Assembly (NCBI RefSeq): GCF_002575655.3 | Contig: NC_053036.3 | Span: forward strand, 649,905,387 to 649,969,386 | Length of the DNA: 64,000 bases | Direction: 5' to 3' | Origin: Aegilops tauschii subsp. strangulata | Taxonomy: Eukaryota; Streptophyta; Magnoliopsida; Poales; Poaceae | Shown here: one piece after another, positions 32,035 to 43,599 of the stretch | Layout: each line of letters begins with the position of its first letter | Position numbering within the stretch: the first letter of the stretch is position 1 | Made by a program: the position numbers and the translations under genes | Notes under the pieces: generated by a model | What the model was told of the DNA's origin: nothing | Seen by the model: only the letters and a program-made list of their open reading frames with translations | The model's database searches: none

Positions 32035-32655
32035 TAGATGAGTAAGCTTAACGCTGTTTACGAAAAATATCATATTTTTGGGTTATGTGACTGATAACAA
32101 GAGAGGAGTCATGATTGAAGGTTTCATCACAAAATAGTTAACTGTCAACCATAATATTTGTCAGTCAACTGAAAACAGTTTTTGGCGCGCCAGAGGAGGA
32201 GATGGGACGCCGCAGCCGGCCATGGCATGATCAACGTGTCGAGTCAGTGCTTCGATGGGTTCGAGTGTGGGCGACGAAATCATGGCTGTAGAGTAGGATG
32301 GCCGAGGGCGACGACAACACAATGAGGGCAGGGCAGGGCAGGGCAAGATGGGGGATGTGTGCACAGCCGGGAGGTACAGGGTTGTGTGGGAGAAGAACCG
32401 CCGGAGGTTAAAGAAAAAGGATGAACCGTTGGATTCCGATCTAACGGTGTAGAGTGAAATGACTGGTTTGGAATTTTTTTTCTAGCTGATTGAAGATGGT
32501 CCCTAAATCATACTCCTATACTACTAGTGTATATCACCAGATGGAAAGTAGAGAAATCAATCCAAAAATGTGGAAATCTTGAACAAAAATACTACTACTC
32601 TAAACTGAAAAATTGACAAGTACAGCAGGTTGAAATTTAAAGACTAGAAAGATGC

Positions 32656-33358
32656 ATGATGAGTAGGGTGAGCAGACGGCGCGAATGGCTGAGGAATGCC
32701 GGCCGGCCGTCGCCGGCCGCAGCGCCCACCCCTCGCCCCTCCACGCCTCCTAATCCTCCTCCTCGTTCCCAGCCGCCGTACCGAGCTCCCAATCCCCATC
32801 TGCCCTGCCACCGCCGTCCTCTGCTTTGGCCATGGTGATGCCCGCCACCTGTTCGACAGATGGCCTTGCGCGCTCTCCGCCTTCTCTCACCGTCGGCGGC
32901 CTTCCCAGCGCTGCCCTGGTGCGGCTGCTTAGCGTTCTTTGGGCTCTGCACAAGTTGGAGCGCCTCCATGGATGTCTTTCTGAATTCTGCAGCGCCTGCC
33001 TCTGCTTTGGCCAGGGTGCTGCACGCCACATGTTCGACCTTTGGTCTTGCGCCGTCCCCGCCTTCTCTCAGCGTTGCTCTGCTCCTCTACTGTAGAATTT
33101 GGATGTCTTCCTCCTCCCGTCCTGGGGCGCAGTTCTGACTCCGACCTCCACGCCGCACTCGTCTCTGTTGTTGGCCGACCATCTGGACCTTCCTCAACTG
33201 CCCTGTATGTCGTACTTCAATCAAGCGGCAGCAATGAAGGCGCAATGTCAGGGAGATGGTTGTTCGTAGGTGTGCTTTGGTTTCTCCTCGTCTTCCAGGC
33301 GGGCCGTGTGCTGCCCCTTGGCTGTGCAGGCTGTTCGAGGAGCTGTATTATGAGGTAT
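32656..33358 (+). other. GC-rich exon-like block with internal duplication
   Basis: A GC-rich stretch lies in AT-rich surroundings and ends at a good donor (TATGAG|GTATGTTC, near 33353). It contains two related copies of a segment starting CTCTGCTTTGGCCA at about 32819 and 33000 (offset 181 bp), each followed by GCCAC[CA]TGTTCGAC. All six frames are open for 60-146 codons, but none has a recognisable domain and codon use looks arbitrary. It may be a first exon of a non-coding or decayed gene transcribed toward the kinase gene's 3' end. Related sequence recurs at 43216-43500 and 44116-45020. Confidence 0.4.
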
Positions 33359-33808
33359 GTTCTTCAATCCTCTTACTTTTTGTCAGGGAATGCTTTTCAT
33401 TCAACTTTCAAGTTTAACAGTGTGATGTGCAAGTTTAACATTTTTACAGGGGCATTGTTAGTTCATACTGTATATAGTTAGGCTTAAACCTTAAAGACCA
33501 GTTTATATTAGGCGTAAGCAAAGAACAGCCAAGTTGAAAATAAAATGTACCTGAATCCTCAAGTACAGTTTATTGTATACAGGCTCCTGAAGTACAGTTT
33601 ATTTTATATAGGCTGAATTATAGTTTACCTTCAGTACAAATATAGATTTGCTACTGCAATAGAATATGATTCGTAACATACATAGCATCCTTTCAACAAA
33701 GAAAAAGAAAGCCTTATCTAAAGAAAAACTAGTCGTAGGTCATCATGCACCAGACCAGCAGCGTGTGGGCAATCGATAGGTACGATACGGTTGAAATGCT
33801 TCTTCTCC

Positions 33809-36800
33809 TCAGCCCTGCAGTGCTGAAAATTCTTCTTTGATTGTGATGGCATCAGCGTAGACGTCCTGCATTGCTGGGCGATCTTTAGGCGTCTCCGCAG
33901 CGCACAGCAAGCCAAGCTTAGCAAGAGCTGTGATGCAGCCCATTATTCCAGCAGCAATTTGATGATTTTCCTGGTCTGAAGAACTGCCTGCTTCTTCTTC
34001 ATCTCGGTTCCCATAATAGGGGATGATCATTCTAGGATCTAGAATCTCCCCAATCTTTTCAGGAAATGAATCTTCCACAAATTTGTAGAGGCTCAGGCCA
34101 TCTTTAAACAACTCATCAGTTGGACGCTTCCCTGTGAGCATCTCTAAGATGATGACTCCATAGCTGTAAACATCACCCTCCGTCGAGATTTTGCTTCCAT
34201 AGCCATATTCTGCAATACATATATATTCAAACAATTAATTAGCACAAAATATTTGGAGCAGAAGAATCAAAAGGGTTTTCTGGGAAAAAAAAGGAATATA
34301 TACTACTTGCATATCCAGTAGAGCACATAAGAAATCGTTACCTGGTGCAATGTATCCAACTGATCCTCTTGGCCCCACTAAGCTTGTACAAGTAGAACCA
34401 TCTATCCCAGAAGAAGAAGAATAACAATGTAGGAACTTAGCCAACCCAAAGTCACCGACACATGCGCCCATGACATCATCCAGAAGGACATTGCTAGGCT
34501 TCAGATCACAGTGGACCATAGGAGGCATGCATTGGTTATGGAGGTAATCCAAAGCAGCAGCTATGTCCACTGCTATTGCTATCCTTGAACCCATACACAA
34601 CGGCCTTTTTGGATGATGCTCGTTGATTAGTGTTGGATAGATCCAACTCTCTAGGTCGCCATTTACCATAAACTCAAGAACAAGAGCTTTGAACTCATTT
34701 CCTATCGGGTCACTTGTTGAGCATACGGTGATCACCCTTACAAGATTACGATGACGAGTGTTTCTTAGTGCCTCACATTCAGCAAGGAAGCTCGTTGTTG
34801 CTCCAAGTTGATCAAGTTTAAAAACTTTGATAGCAACCGTATGATGTTCTTCAGACTCAATTCTACCTTTGTAGACGGACCCATATTTTCCTGAACCAAC
34901 CAAGTTGGCCAAAGAAAACCCATTTGTTGCTTTCACTAAATCAGCATATGTGAACTTCTTTAACTCCTTGACAGATGGATGTGCTGCTTGTTTGCCTTTC
35001 TTTGTCTTCTTAAAAATAGCAACTGCAAAGCATGATAACAGAACCAAAGAAAGAGCAGTAATTGCTACAATCTTAAGGATCTTGGAGATGTGCATCTTTT
35101 GTTTGTATATCACTCCATTGCAAAGTGGCAACTCTAGCAATGGGGTGTTTGCACATAACTTCTTGTTCCCTTGTATGAACACCTCACTTCCATTCTGGAA
35201 CATCCCACCTGGTGGAACTGGTCCCTCAAGATTGTTGAACGACAAATTGAGAAGCTTCATGGAACTAAAGGACTGAAAGAAGTTCGGGATTTCACCAGAC
35301 AAGTTGTTTTGAGATAGATCCATCACAATGATGCCTCTCAAATTCATGAGAGGTTGAGGGATACTCCCATGAAAAGTGTTCCCCTCCATGTGCAGCGACT
35401 CCAAATGAACACACTCACCTAGAGTGGAGGGAATTTCTCCAGACAACTGGTTATTGGAAATATTTAATGCACCAAGATTCACCAAGCTGCCAATCTCCAG
35501 TGGTATTTGTCCTGACAGTTTGTTATGAGATAAGTCCAAACCTTTTGAAAGAGAGGAAAGTGTAAAGAGCTCCTTTGGTATGCTATCATCAAAGCTGTTA
35601 GAAGAGAGGTTCAATATTTCTAATTTTTTGCAATCCCGTAGAGTTTTTGGGATTGGGCCACTCAAATTATTTTCCTGTAAATATAGCTCACCCAATTGAC
35701 TTAGATTGCCAATTGATAGCGGAATTTGTCCGGAGAGTTTGTTCTGGGATAAGCTTAGTTCAATCAATTCTTGAAGATTTCCAAGTGATTTGGGGATACT
35801 TCCAGTAAGCAAATTATTTCCCATGTAAAGACGTTTGATGTTTGTGAGGTTCTCTATTTCTTTTGGTACTGTGCCAGATATTTTATTTTCTCTTAATAAC
35901 AATATCTCTAAGCTCTTTGGAAGGTCCCCAATGGAATTCGGTAAATCTCCTTGAAGGATGTTTGCATCCAAGAATAATTCCACCAGTTGACTGCAATTGG
36001 TCAGGGAGGTTAAGAAAGACCAGTCTCCTGCTTGGAGACTATTCTCGCCTAGATCTAGGCTGATTAAGTTGGGAAGAGTCCCAAGAGAAGGCACAATACC
36101 ATTGAATGCATTTTCAGCGAGATATATCTCATGAAGATTCGTTGTGTTGGCTAGTGAAGTGGGGATTTGGCCATGAAATTTGTTTACTCCCATAATCAAA
36201 GTTTGGATGCTTGGAAGGGTATATCCAATGTTATATGGAATTTCCCCTGCCAGAGAATTCACACCCACGCTAAGGTATGTGAGTGTTGATATGTTGTAAA
36301 TAGAGGCGGGGACACTCCCTGACAAGAAGTTGTAACTCAGGTCTAGTAGTTGCAGGTTGGGAAGCTTACCTATGCTCGCTGGGATGCTACCTTGAAAATT
36401 ATTCTGTGAAAGTAAGAGCCAGCGAAGGGAAGAAAAGTTCCCTAGAGTAGAAGGTATTGCCCCTGCAAGATTATTTGATGCCAAGACAATATGTTGCAAG
36501 GGTGAGTCATCAAAATTCGGGAAAACAGCAGGTATGGACCCAGTAAAGTTGTTTACACCCAGGGACAAGATTTTGAGTGATGTGCTGTTGAATAGTGCAG
36601 ATGGAATCTCTCCACCTAGCTGATTTTTGGTTAAGATCAAACATTGAAGTGATGAACTACTAGCTAGGAGAGACGGAATATGTCCTGTGAGGCTATTGTC
36701 CATGAGATTAACAGAGTGAAGAGCAGAACTGGTTCCAAGTGAAAGAGGTATATTACCCGTCAGAGTATTTCCAGCAAGATGCAAAACTGAAAGGTTGCGG

Positions 36801-37390
36801 AGTATCCCCAACCCTTCGGGGATGCCTCCAATCAGCCTGTTGTGATCCAGCTTGAGCTGCTGCATATTTGAACATTGGCTTAGGTTTGGTGGGATCTCAC
36901 CGCTGAAGGAGTTGCTTCCAAGATCAATGACTCTAAACTGAGAGCATGAGGACAGAGTGCTCGGGATCATGCCGCTAAGATTGTTTGAGCTGAGGTTAAG
37001 ATAGCGCAACATATTCAGTTGGCCAAGTTCAGTCGGGATTGGACCCCGAAGCTGATTGTTTGGGAGGTGGATTCTTGTGAGGAGGGTGAGATTTGCAATG
37101 CAAGGAGGCATTTGGCCATCAAGGTAGAGTGACTCGAGGTCCAGTGCAACCACACGAGACGTCTGCCTCTTGCTGCAGGTAACACCGGACCAAGTGCAGA
37201 ACTTTTGGAGGGAACCATCAATCTTCCATGAGGGTAGGAATCCAGCAGAAGTGCTGAGATGAATTTTAAGGCAACGGAGGGCTTGGAAGTCCGTGCTAGC
37301 ATCACCATGATCGTGGAGAGCTGTAGCACCTAGTAATGAGCATGTCAGAATAGAGGATAGGACAATGATTATCAGAGGCGTAGGAGACAT
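33809..37390 (-). CDS. LRR receptor-like kinase, XA21/FLS2-type subfamily XII
   Basis: Exon 1 is 37390-34342 and exon 2 is 34209-33809. The 132-bp intron joins GYIAP to EYGYGSK, giving 1149 residues. Features are: a signal peptide (about 1-24); an LRRNT cap with the FCTWSGVTC motif; more than twenty plant LRRs (LxxNxLSGxIP) to about residue 720; a transmembrane helix near 765-790; and a kinase domain with [11 protein letters not shown] (P-loop, about 832), VAIKVF (Lys), [11 protein letters not shown] (catalytic loop, about 958), DFGLA and APE. The residue before the catalytic Asp is Cys, so this is a non-RD kinase, the class linked to pathogen recognition (XA21, FLS2). The single intron inside the kinase domain is conserved in XA21-like genes. 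No stop or frameshift was seen. The ligand is unknown. Confidence 0.93.
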
Positions 37391-37497
37391 GATGGCTTGG
37401 GTTCTACAGCTTTACTCTTGCATTGAGATATGGTTTCTCTAGTGTATTTGTAGAAGGCTGATGGGTTTGAGATATCAGATATGGCCTCTCTACTTTC

Positions 37498-37505
37498 ATT
37501 TATAG
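37498..37505 (-). promoter_or_regulatory. Likely TATA box of the LRR kinase gene
   Basis: The minus strand reads CTATAAAT 108 bp before the ATG. It lies in the distal of two related copies of a block (GATATGG..CTCTA..AGAAGGCTGATGGGTT) at 37425-37530; the proximal copy has CTACAAAT in the same place. Confidence 0.5.
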
Positions 37506-37856
37506 AAGGCTGATGGGTTCGATACTTGATGTACACAATTTCAACACTGAGTCAAAGTCATGCGGAGACTTTTACTCCTATGCTCATGGCCGTCCTTTGC
37601 AAGTTTCCTAGTTCCACAAATTCCCAGTCAAAAAGTTCGGCGCTACCTCAGTTCACACTTGTGGATGTGTCATTCGTCTCTTGGCGCATGTTTCCCAGTA
37701 AAGGGGTTCGGTTCAGTTCACACTTGAGCTTTAATAAATACGTGCCCTGCAGCGTTGCGATTTTCAGTAGTACTCCAGTTGTTCCATCTTGGTGCTAACT
37801 AGCTAGCTTTTGCCCTCTCGCACATCCGCGGAGCTAGCTCACCCCGGTGAGAAAGA

Positions 37857-37980
37857 ATGCTACCTAGCGCTTGCCGTTTGATTCGGGTTCTTACCGTCCT
37901 CCTGTTGCTGTTATCTGTCTGCTTCTGCCTGCTTACAAGGGGTTTCATGCACAAAGCAGCTCGCCACTGCCTTCCTGGTC
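37857..37980 (+). CDS. Candidate first exon of a secreted or anchored protein, divergent to the LRR kinase
   Basis: The ATG at 37857 opens 41 codons that run into a strong donor, GGTC|GTAAGT, at 37981. The peptide MLPSACRLIRVLTVLLLLLS continues VCFCLLTRGF and ends AARHCLPG: a basic N-terminus and a hydrophobic core, like a signal peptide or anchor. The kinase gene starts 467 bp away on the other strand, so the two could share a promoter region. No following exon was recognised before the Stowaway MITE at 38017 or beyond it. It could be a remnant or chance. Confidence 0.25.
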
Positions 37981-38016
37981 GTAAGTATTCGTGTTTTATG
38001 AGGTCTTAACCTTGTA

Positions 38017-38100
38017 CTACAGCTCTGTTTCATAATATAAAAACGTTTTTGACACTAGTGTAGTGCCAAAAACGTTCTTATATTATGGGACGGAGGGAGT
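38017..38100. mobile_element. Stowaway MITE
   Basis: Inverted arms with TTCATAATATAAAAACGTTTT and AAAACGTTCTTATATTATGG surround the palindromic GACACTAGTGTAGTG. The right end is GGGACGGAGGGAG followed by TA; the left end is decayed (CTACAGCTCTG). This is the common Triticeae 80-bp class. Confidence 0.9.
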
Positions 38101-38102
38101 AG

Positions 38103-38990
38103 CTCGCAGTATGGTGGTTCTCTGCTCTTCTCTCGTACTTGCATTTTTATTTGTTCATAGCCTGATATTTTCTAAATCGAACAGACGACCCAGTAGGCTG
38201 CCCACCCGTACGCTGCCCACCGTACTGCTCATAGGAAGGGTACTGGTTCTATACAATGGAACATGCAAATATGTGGATGGAGGCTGGTCCAATGGAGCAT
38301 CTGTTGTTCTCTTTCTTCACGATCATTGCACATCAAGTCTTCTACCTATAAATGGGGTGTTCATCTTTCTACAGGAGCTATTTACATTATGCAAGTGTAA
38401 TCCGTTCAGTCGATCATAAGTTTGTAGTTTAAGATGCTTATTTTTCTTACTGAAAGAATATACAGGAGCGGAAGAGCCTGTCATTCGAATTTTATAGGCA
38501 AAAATTGAGTGACATGTACCAGCAAATAAAGTCCAGCTCTGCTCTGATTATTTTTAGTACTTCTGAGTTACTTTCCTATCCTTCAACAATGACCATCTCA
38601 ACTTAACTTACCTATGGCCTAGAAGTTGCAGTTGGATTAGAATTGCATATTTTCAATAATGCAGTTTGGGGTAAATGCTGTATAATGTTCCTATGGTTAT
38701 TTTTTGAAAAAATATATAACTGGAAATTAGCAGAACTATGACTTAAAAATAATCAAAGCGTGACCAATGATGACATGCCTGAGGTAGATTAATTAACATG
38801 GGTGGCATGTGTGTTTCTCATATCACATAAAATTGGCAATAGAAACATTATGTTCTGTTTTATCTTCTGGTGGTATGCCTACTTGCATGCATCTAACAGA
38901 TACTGCAGTACTGATTAAAGGGGGTGAGCTGGTCGAGAACAATTGTAAAGCAATGATTTAATCTATAAATTTGTTGTGTTTAAAAGAAGG
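38103..38990. other. Intergenic sequence
   Basis: This is AT-rich sequence without recognised exon, repeat or transposon end. The open frame 38063-38419 starts within the MITE and has no known domain. Confidence 0.4.
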
Positions 38991-38999
38991 CATGAGATT

Positions 39000-39550
39000 G
39001 GTTAGACCCCTTGTAGACCCTAGCCCTGATCATCTATATAAGACAAGGGCAGGGGTAGCCATACTCATCTATTCTCTGATAGGCTAGACTCTCGGTAGCC
39101 ATATTCACCATCTCTGTAAATCCCTCATACGAGGTGCTCCACCATCAATACAAAACAAAGCAAGATGTAGGGTGTTACCTCACCATGGTGGCCCAAACCT
39201 GGGTAACCCTCTTGTGCCAACTCCCTTGTAGCACTTTCGGCCGTGTTCGCCATCCTACCGAGTGTACTGCACGCATATTCAATTAGTACATTTGGTAGGG
39301 TAGCGGGCATGGCCGGAAGTACTACATCGGAGGTCGCACAGTGGTTTTACCCAGGTTAGAGCCTCCGGTGAGGAGCAATACCCTAAGTCTTGCTTTGTCT
39401 TATTATTCATGGTGGGTGTACCTCGTGCGAGGAATTACAGTGGGGGAGATGAGTTGCTACCGAGAGTCTAGGTCTACGAGAGTAGATGGGTATAAGAGCC
39501 CCTTAGCCTCCACCTTATATACATTGTGGGGGCTAGGGATTTCCAGGAGG
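39000..39550. repeat. Diverged inverted repeat, arms about 200 bp
   Basis: The left arm (about 39000-39200) and right arm (about 39340-39550, inverted) share GACTCTCGGTAGC, a CCACCAT..AAAGCAAGA block and ACCTGGGTAA, in the same order after reversal. Each arm has a TATA-like site in its own direction (CTATATAAGA, and GTATATAAGG on the minus strand). They look like two diverged LTR promoter segments in opposite orientation, separated by about 135 bp, or a fold-back element. No coding sequence was seen. Confidence 0.65.
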
Positions 39551-40588
39551 TAGATCCAATCTAAACGCCGTCATGTTGACTTAGCTAGGGGTTGAGATGA
39601 TTTATAGATGCTTCATCCGATCCTCCGGGCTAGTCGCTAACTCCTTGGTGGGATTTCAAGGCTCCGTGACAGGCCTGCTGCTAGGCTCCTCGTGGAGAAG
39701 CACCCCCGGTTTATTACATCAACGTTGCATGGCGGGCCTGGCTCTTCAAGGAGCTTGATGCATCAGAATATGATGCCAAAGAGGCACATGTCGACAGCTC
39801 TAGCGTGGTTGTGCCAACGCCGTTGGCTCCGGCGCAAGGGTCATCGACCTCACCTCCGACGGAGAGGAGTATGCTTTTATAGTTTTTATTTAGCTATCTT
39901 TTGCGTTGTAAAAATAATCCATGAACAAGTTCAAATGGCTTGTCCGCTTTGTTTGTGGAATTGCGTTGGATGGCCGCCGCATGGCTGGATGCGTATACAG
40001 ACACGACGGACGTGTCTGCGGACATTTGATGAGGTTCATTTGAGGAGCCGCGTTGGAGATACCCTGAGTCAGTGACGTTTCTTTGCCGTGCTCCCGGTGG
40101 CTCACCTGAGCTCCTCTAAAACATCATCCTTCTTCAAAGCTATTTAGACTACTCCACACTTGTCAGTGTCTTTCTACAGTCCATTCAATTTCAATATCTA
40201 GCTTTGCAACCTTTACCAGGACCAACTATTAGCCATCAAATTGTTCTATGACTTTCTGAGTGGGACTCAAAATGTTACTTGGCTAGCAAACTGGTTTGTG
40301 TTGTTGACAAAAGAAGGTTGTTCATGTGTGAACATTACATTTGTAAACTTTCCGAGAGGATTATGTGAATTCTATTATACATATGTATGGGTCACATCCA
40401 ATAGAAATATGGTTACTGACATTATTTCAGTTTTTAAGCTTTGTGCTTTAGAATCATATATGCTGATCTCAGAATGGACATTAGTGCTATAGTTTTGTTG
40501 GTTTTAATACTGTTGTGAAACTTCAGTCAGAGTTATATTTTAGAGACCACACAAATACCCATTAAACCCATTAAACTACGCGTGAAGG

Positions 40589-40631
40589 GCGGCCAACCAG
40601 CTATGCCATGTGGCGCAAGCTGGTTGGCCGC
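40589..40631. repeat. Perfect 14-bp hairpin
   Basis: GCGGCCAACCAGCT and AGCTGGTTGGCCGC are separated by 15 bases. It lies at the start of a T-rich stretch with repeated AGATGAAGGTG motifs, possibly the end of a DNA transposon. Confidence 0.8.
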
Positions 40632-40649
40632 GGTGAGAAATCTTTTGAA

Positions 40650-40925
40650 ATTTTTTTTAGATGAAGGTGTGGATTATTTTTTAAATGTATTTTTCTTTTC
40701 TTTTTAGATGGAGGTGAGGACCTCTGATATTTTTTAAATGGAGGGTTATGCAAAGTGGCACTCGCCGGTAGGCTGCGGTGGCAATTTTTTTCTTTTTTCT
40801 TTTTTACTTCTTTTTTTAGATGAAGGTGCGGATTTTTTTTTCCAAGATGTTTTTTAGACGAAGGTGAGGACTCTATGTATTTTTTTTCTAAATGAAAATG
40901 TGCGTACAACTTTCTCTCAAGCGGC
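40650..40925 (+). repeat. Degenerate T-rich repeats with AGATGAAGGTG motif
   Basis: At least four copies of TTTTAGA[TC]G[AG]AGGTG[ACT]GGA occur at about 40660, 40706, 40818 and 40856, alternating with poly-T and TTTAAATG. The stretch is bounded on the left by the hairpin and on the right by GCGGCGCCAC..GTGGCGCC, another short inverted repeat. No coding sequence is present. Confidence 0.5.
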
Positions 40926-41314
40926 GCCACAGAGTGGCGCCCCAACCACTAGTAACAGTTCAAAGTGATGCAAATTCATAGGCATCTTAGGTACTGATCA
41001 CTACGGACAAACTATTGGACCACTCTACCGGGAATCCAACAGAGTTTGTTCTTAGGTGTTAGGTCATACACGTTTTTATTATGCTTTTGTGCTTTATTCT
41101 GCTAACACAAGAGTTTTAAGAAGATTTTTAAATATAAGTCCACATTGGAAATGTTTGAAAACAACTCAAAAAACTAAAAAGGTGCATGCTTGTCCAATTT
41201 CCTTGATTTGATGTGTTTTATTTTGTTGATTAATAAAGTTTGATCATTTGCTCATTGAAACAATTACAAGATAAAATGTGTGGCTTACTAAAAGGTGGGA
41301 TTGTGTCGGTTAAA

Positions 41315-42060
41315 GACGCGCTTTTGAAAAATATACAAAAGCTAATTGACAGCAAGATGATAAGACTTGGTGCCGTGGACAAAGTTTCTACACTGGTATG
41401 ATAATTTATGCATAGAAATATTAACTAGTTGTACTGATTGCTTGCAAGAATAATAGCGTGCTTTTGAAAAATCTACGGAAGTTAATATGACAGCAAGGGC
41501 AGCAAGACTCTGTGTCGTGAACAAAGTTTGTAGTCTGGTATGTCAACCTCGACCATTACTGCATAGAAATGTTAGCTAGTTTTTATTGGTTGCCGGCAAG
41601 AAAAATGAAAAAAAGATTCTCTCTTGAAAATTCTTTGAAAGGGTAATGAGAGACTTGGTTTCCTGGACAGAGTTTATAGTCTAGTACGTCAACGTCGACC
41701 ATTAATGCATGAAAACTCCCCGCAATAATATTAAATAAGACGCGCTCTTGAAAATTCTATGGAAACTAATATGACAGCAAGGGCATGGGGACTTGGTGTC
41801 CCGACAAAGTTTCTATCATATTCGGTCAACACTGATACTGATGCATAACAATATGAGCAAGTGGTATAAATTGACAGCGAGACTAGTAAAAGCAAACATG
41901 CTCTTGGAAATTATATGAAATCTTTGTTTTTTACCGTGGAAAATTCCATGAAAGCGAAAATGAAGCGAGCATAGGGATCAGCGAGACTTGCTACCATGGT
42001 CTATTTTTTTATTCCATTCGATCAACATCAGCGATTAATGCATATAGCAAGTTGCATCGA
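41315..42060 (+). repeat. Degenerate tandem repeat, unit about 120-160 bp
   Basis: Five or more units begin near 41315, 41456, 41618, 41739 and 41897 with GCGC[TT]CTTGAAAA-like sequence. Each continues with ACAGCAAG, GACTTGGTG, GACAAAGTTT, GTCAACxxCGACCATTAATGCAT and a GCAAG tail. Units differ by substitutions and indels of several to tens of bases. Nothing in 42060-42800 was recognised. Confidence 0.7.
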
Positions 42061-42799
42061 CTATCTGCAGGAATAACAAAAAGACAAGTCAAGATGTAGC
42101 CACTACTGGAGGTGGTTGTACCGTGTAAATATGTGGATAGGTCATGACACTAGACTTGCCAACAGTTTGTGACTCAATTATTTCTTTTGGATTAAGTGAC
42201 TCAATCATTCAAGCAGGTTGCAGATTTTTTTTTTAGAAGGTGCAGAAATTTTATACGTGCACATCAATGGCCCTCCTAGTGATATCCACTAAAGCCCAAT
42301 GGGTGGCTTTGTCTGCTTATGTGTTGGGCTGGGAATGGGCTAGGCAAAAAATGGCCCGACCCACATTGTAAAGCAAAATAAATATCCCGAAAAGTGTTGC
42401 ATAACCACAGTTTCTACACATTATTATATCTGCAAAACCTAGTGAAATGTGACGTATCATAAAAATAAAATCAAAACACATGAATCATGCATGGTTAGAA
42501 GCGGAATTGGAATCTCTCAAATAAAAAGCAAAAGGAAATGGATAGTAAAAGATTTTTTTTCCCAGGGTGCTGCACTGAATCACAGTTTATATATTTTACG
42601 CCTACAAAAACCTAGTAATAAGTAACAAATAAATGTTTAGCTTATTCCGTGTGCTCTTACTGACTTCTCTGCATCCTGCACCTCTACTTACAGGACCTGA
42701 TGCCTACTTTGGGCATCTATTTGGTTATCTGTGACCTGCTGTTTTCCAACCATTCATGCATGACCCATTTACTGTAACCATGAGCTGATCCTTCTTGGA

Positions 42800-43215
42800 A
42801 GTTTACATCTTTACAGGGGCGTGGTTAGTTCATTTATAGTTGGGTTTAAACTTTAAAATAACACCAGTTTATTACATTGTAGGGAAAGAACAGCCAAGTA
42901 GAAAATAATGTGCTTCCCATGAGTTTGTACATAAGCTCCTGAACTATAGTTCGCCTTCAGTACAAGTATAAGATTTGCTACTGAAATAGAAGATGATATC
43001 ACAGTGTACAAATCAAATTTTCGGTCAAGAAAAGTAAAGCCTTATGTAAATAAAATTAGTCCTACATCATCATGCACTAGATCAGCAGCATGTGGGTAAT
43101 CGATAGATACGGTTGAAAATGCTTCTTCCGCTCAACCCTGTAGTGCTGAAAATGCTTCTGTGATTGTGACGGCATCAGCATAGACATCCTGTGTGGTTGG
43201 TCAATCTTTGGTGTC
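42800..43215 (-). pseudogene. LRR kinase 3'-end fragment (a)
   Basis: This matches the region from the 3' flank through the last codons of the LRR kinase at 33430-33900. Shared features are ATCTTTACAGGGGC, ACAGCCAAGT, TATAGTT[TC]GCCTTCAGTACAA, the TCATCATGCAC block and the coding end ending CAGCACTACAGGGTTGA on the minus strand. The reading frame is shifted relative to the parent (TPKIDQPHRM against [10 protein letters not shown]). It changes abruptly to GC-rich block sequence near 43215. Confidence 0.75.
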
Positions 43216-43500
43216 TCCGCACCGCAATGATGTATTGCAAGCTGGCTCCGAGGATTGCTGCTTTGCCGGGGTGGATGCAGCTCCTTCAGTTCGCGCCTCA
43301 GAACATTTCTCCTTGGTGGTATGTTGTCTTGTCTCCTCTGGACTGAAGCGGGTTTCGCCAACCCCTGTTTGGATTCAGGTTCTGCAGAATTGCCTCAGTT
43401 CATTTGGCTTACTACTGGGCTAGTGTCACCTTGTAGTAGTAAATATACACTACAACCTATTCACTTGAGCTAGGAAGTAGCTAACATAGCACTCGAATTT
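43216..43500 (+). other. GC-rich block copy 1
   Basis: This is related to 44740-45010: GATTGCTGCTTTGCCGG, CATTTCTCCT[TC]GG, TCGCCAACC, the TTCAGGTTCTG splice-like stretch, TGTAGTAGTAAA and CATAGCACTCGAATTTCCCC all occur in the same order. It follows kinase 3' fragment (a) directly. No convincing coding frame was seen. Confidence 0.55.
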
Positions 43501-43599
43501 CCCCCTTCAAACAATAACTAAGCTCAAAAGAATGATCACGTGGTTCCACAGCTGCTGACAAGTCAAGAGCTTAACTTTTTTTCTGTGTGTGTGTGCAGC

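Noticed and set aside
32637..33138. Protein-coding gene in the GC-rich block upstream of the kinase 3' end
   Set aside because: Frames are open on both strands without domain or start context preference. It was kept only as an exon-like block of unknown nature.
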